From assembly GCA_963932145.1 (NCBI GenBank), contig OZ010571.1:154052798-154116797 (forward strand): DNA of 64,000 bases, in the 5' to 3' direction. The stretch is from Acanthosepion lycidas (lineage: Eukaryota; Mollusca; Cephalopoda; Sepiida; Sepiidae). Positions within the stretch are counted from its first letter, which is position 1. Each line of letters opens with the position of its first letter. The notes beneath the pieces are model-generated. The model worked only from the letters and a program-made list of their open reading frames with translations. It had not been told where the DNA came from and did no database searches. This document shows positions 34,700 to 49,700 of the stretch, one piece after another. The position numbers and the translations under genes were made by a program.

Positions 34700-37311
34700 T
34701 CAAGTAGATCCACTTTCAGCTGTCATAGCTGCATCAATGTAATCTGAACTTGCAGGTTCTTCCACCACTTTAACTTCAGTTGCAGCTCCATCTACCACTC
34801 CAGTTGATGCAACAGCAACAACATCTGTATGAAATGAGGTGACATGTTCTTCTGCATTTGCCAGTGAACTGAATACAGCATTGCACTCACTGCACATGAA
34901 CACCTCTGGAATTTCCATTAATTGTGCAGCTTGTGCTGCAGCCTGTAAAATGCTGCCTTCAGGCATACCAGATAAGCCAGACATATCAATTACAATATCA
35001 CTTTGATCTTCCACAGGAATCTCTACTGTATCTGGTGTCTCTTGTTGTTCTTGCTGCTGTTGCTGTGGCTGCTGCTCAAGAGCAAGTTCATCAACCATCA
35101 GGGTTAGGCCTTCATTGGCTAAGGTTTTGTTCTGCTGCCAGCTGGTGTTACCACGACAACGAGGCTGGTGGTGTTTCAGTGTGGCTGCACAAGAAAAGGG
35201 TTTGTTGCAGCTCTGACATACATACTTGCTGACACCAGTGTGAATGACTGTGTGCTGCAGTAATTTTGCTTTGAACTTGAAAGCCCGTTCACAGTAAGTA
35301 CATTTGAATGGCTTCTCAGTTGTGTGAATGTGGATTTGGTGCTTCATCAACATTGTACGGAAAGCAAAGCCTTTGCCACACACTTGACATTTATGTGGTT
35401 TCTCTCCAGTGTGTTTGTTCAGGTGATCACTGAAGTTGGCTTTGCTGATATATTTCTGGCCACAGTAATCACACGTGAAACGGTAACGCCTTTTGCTGGC
35501 TTCTTTGTGGGTTTCCATGTGATCTTTGAGGGTGTTACTTTCAAAGAAGCGCCAACCACAGGTTGGGCACTGATGTTTTTTGATGCCCTCATGTCGCTTC
35601 ATGTGAGTACGCAAATAGCGAATGTGATTGAACTTTTTGCTACAAATTGTGCACTGGGCTGCTTTTTCCTTAGTATGGACTGCTTGAATATGGGTTACAA
35701 GATGGTTACCCTTTGAGAAAACCTTACCACACAAATTGCATAACTTGGAGTCATTGCACTGGTTGCAAGGCCATAGGGTTTTCTTTGGGGTTGGTTCACG
35801 TGTTATCTTGTGAATGAAACTCAGATGCCAGTTTAATTTAGCAGTTCCTTGAAAAACTTTACCACATTTGAAACAGGTTACAGTGTCCATTTGGGGGAAA
35901 GGTCCATGCTTGCGATTTACATGACTGCGCAAGTCAAAGAGCTTTTCAAATGTCCGTTCACAAACATCACATCTCAGAGGTTTCTCAATTCCATGCACTA
36001 CTTTAAGGTGGTCTGTGATTTCATCAAACTTTTCACCTTTGATTTTACAAAGGTGGCAGCGGAGTCCTTCTGCTTCTACTGCAGATAACAATTTCAAGTC
36101 ACTTCCTTCTTTTGTTGCAGTACCCTCATTCAAGGAGGAACTAGTTTCTCCATTAGACGTGAGCAAGTCTTTTTCAGGTGCCTGAGCAGTAGATGAAGCA
36201 GTGCTCTTTACAACAGTCGCATTTCCTTTATTTTTAATGCTTGTCATTTTTTTCTGTCCTCTTCTTTGGATGATGTCTACACGAATTGTTGGAAGTAAAG
36301 CTACATCTGACATGACCAATGGCTGCAAAACTCGAGATCTGTTCTTTTTCAACTGGCCTTTCGATGAAGAATTTCCATCAGTTCCCGAAATGACAATATC
36401 ATTATCTTCATCAGCTTCTGACTGATGTAAGTCATCATCTTTCTCAAACAGATTTCTCTTTACATTGACTGTGGAGTTCTGCAAGAGAACTGGAGGAGAT
36501 GATTCTATTTTAGTCTTCTTCAAACAAACTAATCCATCTTCAGCTTCAAGCTTATCAGCCTCGTCTTTTTTGTTTTTACCAGTGAGGAAAGAAAGATCAA
36601 TCTTCTTGCCTCGTGTAGAATAACGCTTGGGTGTAGAGGAACCATCTGGAGAAATAGGGTCAGAGACAGGGGTTAGGGCTGAAACATCTACACATTGTTT
36701 TTCCTCTTGATTGACTACACTTTGAAGAGGAACCTGAAGACTCTTATCCTTGCGTGGCCTTCCACGTTTTCTTTTCTCAGGTTTTTGAACCAAACTTTGT
36801 TCCTTCTTTGACTTATTTGCACTTGCAATTCCAATCCTTACTTGATTAGTCTTAATTGTTAAGTTATCAGTCAATATTTCTTTGACAACAGGTTTGTTTA
36901 TAAATATCTTTCTGGGTCTTCCTCGTTTCCTGGGAGTGTGGATAATTTCTGAGTTGGCTCCAAGATTCATTGTGGTGGGAAAATCAGAGAATTTAGATGG
37001 TGACTCCTCAGCATTTATCACATTTTGTTCTTTGGCACCATTCACTGAATTAGCACTATTAGCAACTTCTAAAGGCAGAGGTATTTTCCTTGGCCGACCT
37101 CGCTTTCTTGGCACTGGAGTTACCAATGCTGGATTCATACCAGCAACAGAAAATGGTAGTTTTCCAGATTTTCCATTTAAAGCAGCTGATTTGAGTTGTG
37201 CATTTGTATTCCTTACTGATGGTTGTAAAACCAAAGTAGGGAAACTACTATCTTCTACCTGGACACTAGCATCCATGACTTGAGTCTTCAGATTAGATGA
37301 CCCCATCAATC
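34700..37311 (-). CDS. Terminal exon: AT-hooks and C2H2 array (part of the zinc-finger gene)
   Basis: Exon 10 of the gene above, beginning after ttttgcag and completing a split Arg codon (C|GA) with exon 9. It encodes about 870 residues and the stop. Fingers in order start CHLCKIKGEKF, CDVCERTF, CFKCGKVF, CNLCGKVF, CTICSKKF, CPTCGWRF, CDYCGQKY, CQVCGKGF, CTYCERAF and CQSCNKPF. The tenth ends HHQPRC, so it is C2HC. Linkers such as TGEKPHK and TTEKPFK are typical of DNA-binding arrays. An extra CNQC pair precedes finger four. A late isolated finger is CSECNAVF...HVTSFH. Open frames on the plus strand here are antisense shadows. Confidence 0.96.
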
Positions 37312-37629
37312 CTGCAAAAGATAAACATAATCTTTGTAGAATCTCAGCAAGTAGTAATTTCTAAGGAATTAATGGATTTTATTTATTTGTTTCTTATTAA
37401 TTTAAATGTTTTATTTTAATCGATACACATTTGAGTAGACACCCGTTTTTTTAAAGCATCATTTTCAGAAATTTTTTTAAACAGTGTAGTATTTAGAAGT
37501 TTATCTTCAACAGATAGTGGATAAAAATGACACATTAATATCTTTTACCAAGAAACTATCTCAAGAGATTTTTCAAGTTTCTTAAAGAAAAAGTTAACAT
37601 AATTCATAAAAAATACTGAATTAGGAAAT

Positions 37630-37663
<34 letters not shown>

Positions 37664-40600
37664 AGAAAGAATAGTAACAAGAAAGCATTTTTTCAAAATT
37701 TCTTTCTGTGGCCAAAAAAAACCCAAAATAAACAGTCACAGCAATAAGTTGCATTCCAGTTTATTTAATTATAAAACCAATTTCATATTTCTGGCTAGAT
37801 TGAAGTATTAGATCATTGCAAAAGTTTGTGCCTTTTACATACTAAAAAAAAAAAACAATTTATCAGTCAAGTACATAGTCTCCCCTGTTTTTAACAAGTG
37901 TCTCCCATCGTTCTGCAAGCTTGTTGGTGCCATTTTCATAGAACCTTTGTGTTTTATTGGAAGAAATGTGTGATGCAGTTTTTCACTGCCTGTATAGAGT
38001 CAAATTTTGTTGCCATTTCAATTGATTTGTAGAGACAGGAACAAATGAAAATCTGGAGGAGTCAAGTCAGGAGAATATGGTGGTTGGTGGAGTGTAGGGT
38101 CCTATTGCAAATCTTTAAGTTTCTGCTGTATTGTTTGTTTTGCAACATGCAGTCTTGTGTTGTCATGGTAGAAAATGACACCTTTTCAATTTGCTAAAAT
38201 CGGATGTTTTACTTGAATAGCTGCATTGAGATTGTTGAGTCAGTTGCATACTTTTTTTGTAGCTATTGTTTTGGTGGCTAGAAGAATCGCAAATATAATT
38301 ATTCATCTGCAATCTCACCAAACAGACAGCAACTCCTTCACTAGATGCCAACCCACTTTAGCCACAGGTTCTGCACATTTACAAGGTTGTTTGCAGATCT
38401 GTTTGCATCAAACATTATCATAATCCATTTTTTTTATCACCTGTGAGAATTCTGTCCAAGAATGGCTCCTTTCCATGGTGTAACAGCAAAGAAATTACCG
38501 CAGAAACACAATCAAGCTTGTTCAGATAACATTGCATGTATGTGTCGGGTTTGGAAATGAATCCAAGTCACTTCAAATGGTAAAAGGCTGTCGAGATATA
38601 AATTTTCAAATTCTTAGCAATCTCTTCAATCAAAATCTTCAGTTAATTCTCCATGATGGCAAGGAGATCACTTTCATCAACATAGGAATGGTCAGCCAGA
38701 GTATGATTGATTGTTTTGGTTAAAAATCACCCTGACAAAATCTGCCAAATCAATTTAAACCATCCAAAGAGCTGGATGTTTTTGTTGCAGTCCCAACACT
38801 TACCCCTTTGCAAAATTTATAGCATATAATATGGCATAAGTTGAACTTTTCATACTTCAAGGCATTCATTTAAGAACAAAATGTCATTCTTAATTAAATG
38901 ATGCAAGGTTTAAATCTAGAAGACATCAGTAATTGGAACCAAAACAAACACCAGTGTCAAGTTGTGTTCATTTTATATTAACAATGAAAATCAGGCACAA
39001 ACTTTTGCAATGATCTGACAGATAAATCATTTTAATCTAATTACAAGAAAATGGATATGATTAGAAAAGCTCTTGACCTGACTAAAACAAAAAAAAAAAA
39101 AAAAAAAAATGTTTGATCATTTGATCAGAACATCATATATGCAAGACTACTTCTCATGAAATTAAACATGTTACAAACTTTTGGGACTATCTTTTGAGTC
39201 CAGGGAGAAGAGGTTTGTTCACAAAGGGATTATTTTAAGAGACTGTTTTTTTAAGATGGTCAAATTCCTCTGACTTTATATCATTGTCAGTAGATGCTTT
39301 TATGTTTGCATTTGAAGAGAAATAGAAATTAAGATAAAATGTATTTTTTTCTAGCTAACATAATTCTCTCAAACAGATTTATTATTTTAGAATGTGAAAC
39401 ACTGTGTTCCATTTTCTTGTTCACAATTATCATGGTATAAAAGAAGGCATGAAATGAAACCAACAGATTCCATATTTGAGGTGAGAACCAGTTAAATGAT
39501 TTTTTCTTCTCTTTTAGAACAAAAAATGCTAACTTATTCTCTTTTAAGGACAACTTTTTTATTTTAGGAAACTAAATAGATGTAAGGATATGAACACATT
39601 TTTATCCTATACTGAAATTTTCAATTTCACCCCATTCTTATTACCCAAATAAAATGTAATGTGTGCATCAAACTTTTTAGAGTACACAGATATTACACTC
39701 TGATCCTAAGCAAAAGTGCTAATCCATAATAGTACCAGTCAAAAACCAGTTAGGATTATGTTAACCTTTTCATGAAAAAGTTTACTTACAACTTTATAGA
39801 ATAATGTTTTACAAAACCAAAATATATATCTCCGATTTTTTTTTAAGTTATAAAGTAACAGAGGCTTTTAACACAAAATATTTCTCCAGTTATTTTATGG
39901 GATCTAATATCACTATGTGAAAAGTGATAAATCCCTTTTACAGAAGTAATTATCAAACTTCATACTAGCTTTAAGAAGTATATATTATTCTTCAATTAAT
40001 ATTGAGAGAAAAAAAAATTGATGCATCGATTCTTGTATTAGGAATGACATTTGAATATGTGTAGCATTATTTTTTAATAAATAGAACTAAACTAATTACT
40101 GACGTGGATTTGCTTGTTTTTCTGCCAATTCACTTTGGACTTGATCATCGGGCACTTCTCCAACCAGAGTCTACATAACAGAAAACACAAAAATGGGCCA
40201 ACATTATTTTACAAAATATATAAAATAGAATCTAAAGTTTACAAACTACATTTGTTGAGAGACATGAAAATTTGGAATAACTGAAAATAATTTTACATTC
40301 ATCAAAATATATTTACAATCAATTTTTGTCAATGTAAATTTCTCTTAATAGTTAGTACCTATCTTCATCATATCTTATGTTAAAAGAACTATTTTGTAAT
40401 AATTATTCACAGTTTTAAAAGTACATTAGAAATTTATCAACAACTAATAAAGAAGATACATATTTGCTTCCGTAAATAAAATAAAATTTAACATATTAAT
40501 TTCAGAGAAAATGCCTTGAGCATGTTAGTGAATCACAAGATATCAGTGAATGTCCTGACTCCTCCTGTTAAGTGCGATAGGAATTGTTAAGGGTATAGGT

Positions 40601-41205
40601 CTCTAGAGCCAAAGCAAAATTAATATTACATGGTCAGATTATAAAGCATACAAGAAAGAAACTGTCCAAACTAACCCAACCAATTCATAAACTTACTAAT
40701 GAGATTCTTTTCTCATATTGTGCCTCTTCATTATTTACTCATTATATACATTTTACTTTAAATAGTATATTTGCAATTTTGACTGGGCTAAGTGACTTTC
40801 TACAGTTAACATTATAAAGGGATATTTTCCAATTTATATATTCATTATCAGTAGATATACAGTTCTTTTTTCTAATTATAAATTAATGTAAATGATTTTT
40901 GACTAAGGAAGTTAAACAAAATATCTAAACAGTTCACTTCATGTAGCACTTATACAATTTATGAATTTTCACAACAAAATAAAATATTTTCTGCTGTCAC
41001 TTATTTTATTTACTATCCGATGAATATTTGAGAAAAAAAATTATCCTGAGCATTAAGGGAATGTCAAAACATTTTGCATACAAATTTGACAAAATCCCTT
41101 AAATTGTTAATTATAAGAAATAAATAAATTTGTATTCTATAAAAATCCACATGAATATTGCTAGACATTTAAAAAATGTTTTTTAATTAGCTGAGTGAAG
41201 ATACA

Positions 41206-41256
<51 letters not shown>

Positions 41257-41437
41257 CAGTTCGGTTCGACATCCGTCCGTCTTGGGAGACAATGGAGTAG
41301 CGCTTATATATTTTTTTTTTTTTTTTAATTCTAGGCAGAGTTACATCTCCTCTGGTGACTGTAGTCCCACTCTGGAGTGGCAGTCTCTGGTACTTGGTGC
41401 AGATGAAACTGGATGACACGGTGACAGAGGCTGTCCT

Positions 41438-41476
<39 letters not shown>

Positions 41477-42611
41477 GTCCCTCCAAAAAATGCAATAAAA
41501 CTAAGACATTATTTAATTAGAGAAGCTTTTAAATGTTTTTATAAATAAAGACACAAAAATTGGGGGGGGGGGCGGGACAATGAATTTTTTACAAGAATTG
41601 TTTACATTTTTTCAAAAATTTTAATTAAATAATTTAAGTTTTAAATTTTTAAATTTGTATTAATTTCACCCTTTTAGATGATATTATTAAGTAAAAACCA
41701 TATTTACTAATCATAAATGGAAAAGCTTAGTACAAATCATCAAGCACCAACATTTCTAAAAGAATTTTGAATTTTTTTTGTATGTGTATAAATGTGCCTA
41801 TTTTTGTACATACGGTTGTTCATACATAACATTATCAGAAAATAAGAGCAATAACTATAGTAAATTTAAAGTCAAATTATCTAAAATCCAATAAAACATT
41901 AGATCACAAAGAATATTTTCATAAATTTTTAAGATTACTGAGTACTTAAAAATTATATATAAAAGGTATTCTTCAACAATTTTTTACAAATAAAACCATA
42001 AACAGCTATCGCCAAGTTAAAATAAACTTAAAGTAAATATTTGTCTTAAATTAATTATACATTAAATCAGCCAATACTCCTCAAATAAAGTTTCAGAAAA
42101 GTATATTTTATTTTGGGAAGATTTTTAATAAAATTTTACATTCAGTTATGTGCCATGCAGGATACATGCTTAGGCAATCATGTAACTTTCAATACATGAC
42201 GGACGAGGCAGATTTTTTTTCCACAGTAGGTTGCCATTTCTTTCTGTGGTAGACCAGTTGCCATACAAGGCTATAGAACCCAGTCTGTCCTGCTATTTAC
42301 CCATAGCTTTAGAAGAAGATTCATACCTTTCCCAAGGGTATTAGCATGTAAGTGAATATAATGGATTTGACTGGAATTCAAACTCGGATGGCTAAAAATA
42401 ACACTAAAATCAACAATTTCAGCAATTCTAAAATGATAACTCTTTCTAATCAATTTAAATTTTTTAAATAGAGTGAAATATATTGCTTACTGAAAATATT
42501 TAATTTAATCTATTAGCTTGAAATTAAAACTAAAATAAAATCTTCAAGAAAGTTTTTTCATTAGTAAAAATTAAATTTAAACCTTAGCTATCACAAATCT
42601 GTGGAGGTACC

Positions 42612-42658
<47 letters not shown>

Positions 42659-42881
42659 TGATGGAATAACCTGCCACCCCCATCAGTGGTGGCATTATAG
42701 GTGGTAACCACCTATAAGTATCCATTAGGACACTGGACAGCAGGGATCTGGGATCAACTGTACTGACTCGAAACGACTGTGCACATAACTATTACTTCCT
42801 TGCTTGTTGTACTGGTTTCTACAATAAACCTGTTACTATTTATCCACTGTATTTGTTCATTCCATATTCCTATTAGCACAG

Positions 42882-42923
<42 letters not shown>

Positions 42924-45900
42924 CATCAATATCAGGTTTCCCATTCTTTGTTCAAATCTTTTCCCCCCTCTTATTATATGAAGCATCTTGTGATGCAGCT
43001 GGACACATCAATGTTTCCTAACATCACTGTGTTTCATATCTTTCAAGAATCAAACACCCTCAGTTAGATCACCTAGCCAGGCTTGCTCTATGCTCACTTT
43101 GTGTGTAAGAATCTAAGAGCTCCTTCAACAATGGTTCCTGTGATGCATCACACTTGTGTGTTGAAAGAAAACGTCACTTACCAAGAAAAAGAGCACAAGT
43201 TCTGTATGATATGCCAAAGACAAAATAACCAAAATAGAAACAAGTCAGTGACAAGTGTTGCCATAAATGTATCTTGGATATGTTAATATAGCTTGGACTC
43301 TCCAACCATTGACCAATGAAAAAATTGTTCTGTCAATAAAAGCTGTTGCTGTTCTCAAATTGAGAGGTAGTTTATTTTTCTACCCAGTCCATTGGTGTGC
43401 AAGTGTCTGTTACCTTGTTCATTGGATTTCTGACCATTTACATGTATTGGGATTTTTGACATTGGACCTGTAATTCATGATTCCAAGATTTTTTTCTGTT
43501 CCTAGATCTTCAAGTTTGGACTTGTGATTTGTTTATTTCATTTTGTAATTGAGTTGCCATATCAATTTCTGAACAACATGCCACACATTGCTTCAGCATA
43601 CTTTGCCCTCTTCCCCATTTTGTCTGCCTTGCTATGGTCTTCACAAGGAATGTTAAGCTCCAACAGAATAACTTACACGGTCAACAGTATGCCTGGGCTT
43701 AGCATTATTATAACAAACATTCTTTAAACTTCAGTTATTTTCCAAGGTCAACTTTCATGTTCAATATTTGTGACAAAGCTAACAGAGGTCCAAACAGCTT
43801 ATGTGAGCTTCTTCCCAGTTCTGACAAAAGAAATAGTGTTATTTATTGCCACTTGCAGTAGATAATTCCACCAAGGATGATGTCTGCTATGGCTATTAGG
43901 ATGATCATACTGACAGCAATAACACCTCTCAAGGCTCATACACATTTACCTTTATTCATACACTAAAAGCTTGAAAAGAGACTAAAATTAAAATTTTAAA
44001 GTAAAATGCTACCAAACCATGGCTGACAAAAACTATTCTTACCTTGAAGAGTAAATCTCTGGTTGAGGCCAACACTTGCAAATCTCCCACAAACTCATGG
44101 ACTGACATGCTGTCAATAGTAGCAGGGGCACAACTCCACTCAGCACCAGTACGCAATGCAATGCTAGAAAATATCTCATCCACATTGCCTTTCTCTCGGA
44201 AGGCATCAACACACTTGAATGACAGTCTGGCACTCACTTGATCATACAACTGTAAACAAAAACATAGATATTTTTTTTTCTTATTCATCACTTGCAAGGT
44301 AAAAAATACACAGAAAATTCAAGAGCATATATTATCAGCATTAGACATTTTTTTATTGTAAGTTTTTCAGTCATTGTGTGTATGATTCATCTATTTGTTT
44401 GACAAGGCAGACTTTACAGGATCCTTTACATCAATAAGAATACACGACAAATATGTAATATGTAAAGATTTTTCTGTCTTCTAAAAGATCTAAAAAGTAA
44501 AAAAATGTAACAAAAAAGTGTTTAGTAGTTAAAAAAAAATATAAAGATTCAATTATTAAATTGATCATAAGACAAGGTGAAAACCTTTGCATCTTCATAG
44601 TTATGTAAAGGTAGTAATTGTTTGATTGGTTAGAATATAAGATACTAATTATGTCAGTGAATAGAGACAGCAAGTAATACCATAAACAAATAAAACTGAT
44701 CTTTTCTTTTCTACTTGGCAGTTTTATTAAGAAATGAATTAAACAAAAACTTATAACTAAGAATGGTCAGAGGAGAAGATTAAAACTTATGATAACTGTG
44801 TCTATGAATTGAGCAGGAATTTAAACAGGAATTATGATATGAAAAGGAGCAGAGATGAAAAAATAACTTACTTCTTCTTTAGTGAACTGAGGCATTTCAG
44901 TTTGAGGTTGAGATGGTAATTCAATAATTTCATCCACTTCTTCTTGAGACGTCAATTTTGTATCTTGTACCTGTTTGATACTTTCAAGACAAGCATTCTC
45001 TTTGCACTGATCAATCTTGGTTGGAGACTCATCGTCGTCAACTTCCATTTGTGTGACTATTACATTTTCTTCTGTGATTGGAATTTCCATTTCTTTTGAA
45101 TTTCCTTCATTTCCTACTTCCTCTTCCTCTTCTGCTTCTTCATCTCTGACCATCATCAAATCTGTAGTGAATTGTTCATCTAAGCCTAAAATCTCTTCCT
45201 CCTCAAGCCCTTCTTCCTCCTCTTCCTCCTCCTCCTCCTCTTCCTCCTCCTCTTCTACAGTGGATGAAGTGAATGTAGTGTCTTCATTGAGGCCATGAGT
45301 ATTTTGTCTTCGAGATGAGGGTCGTGGGTGCCCGTTACATATCTGGAGGTGATGAGCAAAACCCTTACGCCGTCGACGTGTAGCCCCACATATCGGACAG
45401 TGAAAGTGATAGCGGACCTTGTGGCACCCAGCCTTCAATTCACACCAATTATTGCACAGTAATACAGAATAATCTGCAGAAAAAGATTAAAGGACTTCAA
45501 TGAAAATGTATTTCATGTTAAACAAAATAATATCTCAAACGGAATAATGCATGATTGATGCAGACAAAATTACTTGACAGAATTTTCGTTATGACAAAGA
45601 AAATTCAAAGACATTTACAAAACTGGGAGGTGAAAAGACTGACTGTGAAAGGGCCATAATTAAAAAAACAAAATGCATTTAAAGACTAACATTGGAAAGT
45701 ATAATAGTTAGGATTTAACAAAATGACAATTTCATATATATTGACATTTCTGACAGAATAGTTAAACTAGTAATCTTATAATAAGAAGTAATTGTAGTTA
45801 TAGATAAATTAACACAAGTAAATCAGAAGAGTTTCCACAAAAAACTCTGTTGTGTGTGTGTGCTTACCTTTGTATGTAACTCTTCGTTTCCAATGTGCAT

Positions 45901-46675
45901 AATAATGAAGCTGGAGATGGCACAAATAATTGGGTTTGAATCTGTCTTCTACACAAAGAGGGCAATGATATTTGTGTCCACAATCACAGTCAGGCGAGTA
46001 GCATTTGGTCATTGGAAGATCATTCAATGTGCGTACAATTGAGATGTGATACTAACAAAAAATACAAATTCACAAAGATGTCATAATTAAACACAATATC
46101 CCTATTTAGGATAATTTTTTAATATGATTACCAAGTTATTAAAAATAAAATTTTCAAGCAATATTTCATGTTATTTACTCTATTTTTAACATGCAAATCA
46201 TAATTATATCCTACCTCAATAAGTCTGCCTTTGAATATTCATGTTCCTAAGAGGTCCATTAATAAGATTAAAGACAAATTTCTTTTAAAGAAAATGAAGA
46301 GAAACACAGAAAATCAAATCTTGACATAGAAAGAAAGGAAGAATTATATCTTGTAATTTAACAACAGTAATTACAAAGCCAGCTTGACAAATGAAATAGA
46401 TGTTTAGCAACCATCTTAACAAATGATGCACTTTACTTTCTTTTTTTGTTTTTTTTATACTTACAACCTATGAAATTCATTAAATTAAATTCATTTAATA
46501 TTCAAACAAAGTTCAGATCACATCAAGTTGAACAAATTGTTCAAACCACTAAGACTTAATTGAATAACTTATAGGCATTGTTCTTAAGTAAATTATTGAT
46601 CAAAGTTTTTCAATTGATATCAAATATAAATATTATTTATTATAGCAACTATGTAATTTGATTTTATTAAAGTTA

Positions 46676-46717
<42 letters not shown>

Positions 46718-49700
46718 AACATTGGTTAAATTTTATAACTGGTGGCTAGTTTGAATATGAATTGATAATTTGATATGAAAAGCTTAAATAGCAAATCTAG
46801 TAATTTGGAATTTTACTAGAATACCAGAAGTATTCTGGAGTCTAGTTTTCTATTTCAAATGGTCTGTTGGATAAACAAAATGCATTTAATTACAATAAAT
46901 TGAATTAGCACATGGGATTTCCTAAATTTGAACTCATGACTTCACAATTTAAGCCGTGAGAGTTGGCTAAAACAAAGAGCACCCACCTTACATCTCCCCT
47001 CACCACCATTAAAATGAAAGTTGAACTAAACCAAATAGTCCTGCTAGAAAGAATCTTTGCCAAAATTCAGTAAATGAATGTTATTATTTTTAAATATTTC
47101 AAAATTTTGTTTTGATTGTCTTTGAGATCAAAAATTTGGTATGTGACAAGATGAAGTCACTAAATGCCTTCCCATGAACCTATTACTATGCACATATTCA
47201 GATCAACTTGTAACCAGACACCTGAAATGTGTTCCCGTAAAAAGATTTACATCCATCCCAGAGCCAAAAAATTTTACCAACTCTACCACTCCTTGAAAGA
47301 TACTACCAAAGAAGAATTGTTCCCCCATCTTAAGTTTTCATTTGTAGACTGATGATCAAGTGGAAAAATTGGAGATCATATTTTGGAGAGCAAAGTTCCC
47401 TGATTGAACTGTTGAACCAACTACTAATCACCAGTCCATTGGCATTACTTTTGTTTTTGCAATATATGTGATTAATGCTAACACCTAACTCACAAACCAA
47501 TCTTAGGTAGACCACAGCACCAAGGGATTAGGAAAGGTTAAACTAATCATTGGAACTTTCAAAAGATTATTTTTACAAGCAAGCAAGAGTAGGTTATCTA
47601 TCCTGAAAATCACTTCCTTCATTTTTCTTGTAACTCACCTCTTTCATTCCTGTAAATCAGAAACTTAAACACAATATGACAAAGTAATATCAGCAGGTGA
47701 AGTGAAATGCCTCACACCACAGAATGGGGTTATGTTATAAAGACAAAATAAACTGTTTTAAAAAGAAATCACAATAAATTGAGTTATACTACAACATTTA
47801 GAAAAATCCAACCAGGACATAATGATGAATAGCATAGAAAAATAACTTAATTATTATGAATACCTATGAAATAATTAGAAACCTTGCCATGTTTCAAAAA
47901 AAAAAAAAAAAAAAAAAAAAATGGATACAAATTTTTGTCTTTATTAAATACAATATATAAAGTTATTTCATGCATAAACCTAAATCAGCTATAAGTTGTA
48001 AGGGAGATTACTCCAGATTACCTTTATTTCTTTGACATCACGAGGATGTGGAACTTTGGTAGCTTCATTCAAATCTGGGTTAATTGCTTTTTTCCAATTT
48101 TCATCAACTGCTGATTGAGAAGCACGTGGCCGCTCCATACACCTCCATAAATGGTTGATGAGAGGACTTCTTCGTTTGCAAATTAAGTTACAAAGTGGGC
48201 AGTGGTAATGAGGACCAGTGTCAGTGATTGTGTTATTCTCATTTGTGGTGGAAGTGGTGGTGGTAGTGGTGGTGGTGGTAGAGGAAGAAGCTAAATCTTC
48301 AGGATTGAGTGTGGATGGAGAGAGGGTCTGGTTAGGATCAACTTCAGTGGTTTTACCACTATTGCCATTTGCTTCAACAGTATTTCCATTATTAGAATTT
48401 ACCTCCTTGTAACATTCCTCTTTTTTACACAGATGAATCTCTGGACCTACACAAGAAAAATAAGACAGAAAAATAAATGGAACAACTTTAATATTAGGAT
48501 GACATTAGACAGTTTCACATGAAATAGTCAAAATCCTTAATATTTCAAATTAAATATTGGACATATAATGGCCAGAAACAAGATCTCAAAATAGAAAAGG
48601 TTAATTACATCATTTTTATTTGTAACTGTGACAATTAGAGATTTCAAATTAATATCAGCAAAGTTGATATAAAATAAAAATACTCTCCAATCCTTTGAGA
48701 TGATAGACAAACTGACCAAATTCTTTGAAAGTTTATTTTATAATTGAACAACTTTATTGGAAGTAACTATACACATTTCTGTTTCAATATTTTTATTTCC
48801 TGCATTAACTTAAAATATCTAAAGAGTATCAAATGCTGTACATGTCCAGAAGAATTCCTAAAAGAAACACTTGAAAGCGCACTCAAGATACTAATTTTAT
48901 ACAATCGATAGTGGAATTATTTTGAAGAACTTTCTTTAATAAAGAATATGTCACTAAGAAATTCTTGGCTGTTCATCAAAAATAAAAATGGTAAATATAA
49001 AATTGCTTATGTTTTTTTTCAACAATTTCAACAAATATTTCTTTATGAATACATTAAAATTTTATGTTTTAATAACAAAATTGGATATGGATTTTGTTAC
49101 TTGGTCACAACTGCTGCATTGAATTCCTCTAGTAAAAAAAAAAAAAAAAAAATAACAAATGCAGTGTCAAGCATGGCAAAAATATCTATTGCCCCCCCCA
49201 CCTCCTTAAAACAAAAAACAAATATTGCAAACATAAATAAAGTCAGGAATTAAAGTGAATCCAACTTACCAAGTCCTTTGATTGTGGTTGGATTTTTGGG
49301 ATCAGGAACGACAATGCAGCTTTTATCTTTCCCCTAAGATGCAAAATAAAACTTGCATAAAACTTATGTACTCTTCAAACAAAAGGTTTCAACTATGTAA
49401 TAAAAAAAATATCTAAATAGAAAATTTTGTTAGTTTTCTTTATCATTCCATTTTCAGAAAATGAAAGGTTCAAACAAGTAGATTTGAGAATGCAATTCTG
49501 TTATTCACACTTTAACAAAGTATTTATGCAGTAATCAATATTTATAAAGTAAAAAAATTGAACAAGATATGATCTAAGTCGATCATACTATCAAAACTGA
49601 ATGAATCTTATATTACACATATTCTCTAACAAAAAACAAAGAAAATCAATAAGTCAATGGTATAAGTGAAAAAGAAAACAATTGAACAATTTACAATAAA

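Noticed and set aside
34924..37283. Several plus-strand open frames of 74-133 codons
   Set aside because: They are antisense to the zinc-finger exon, and their open frames follow from its codon composition.
45017..45298. Plus-strand Ser-rich 93-codon frame
   Set aside because: It is the reverse of the poly-Glu coding repeat of zinc-finger exon 7.
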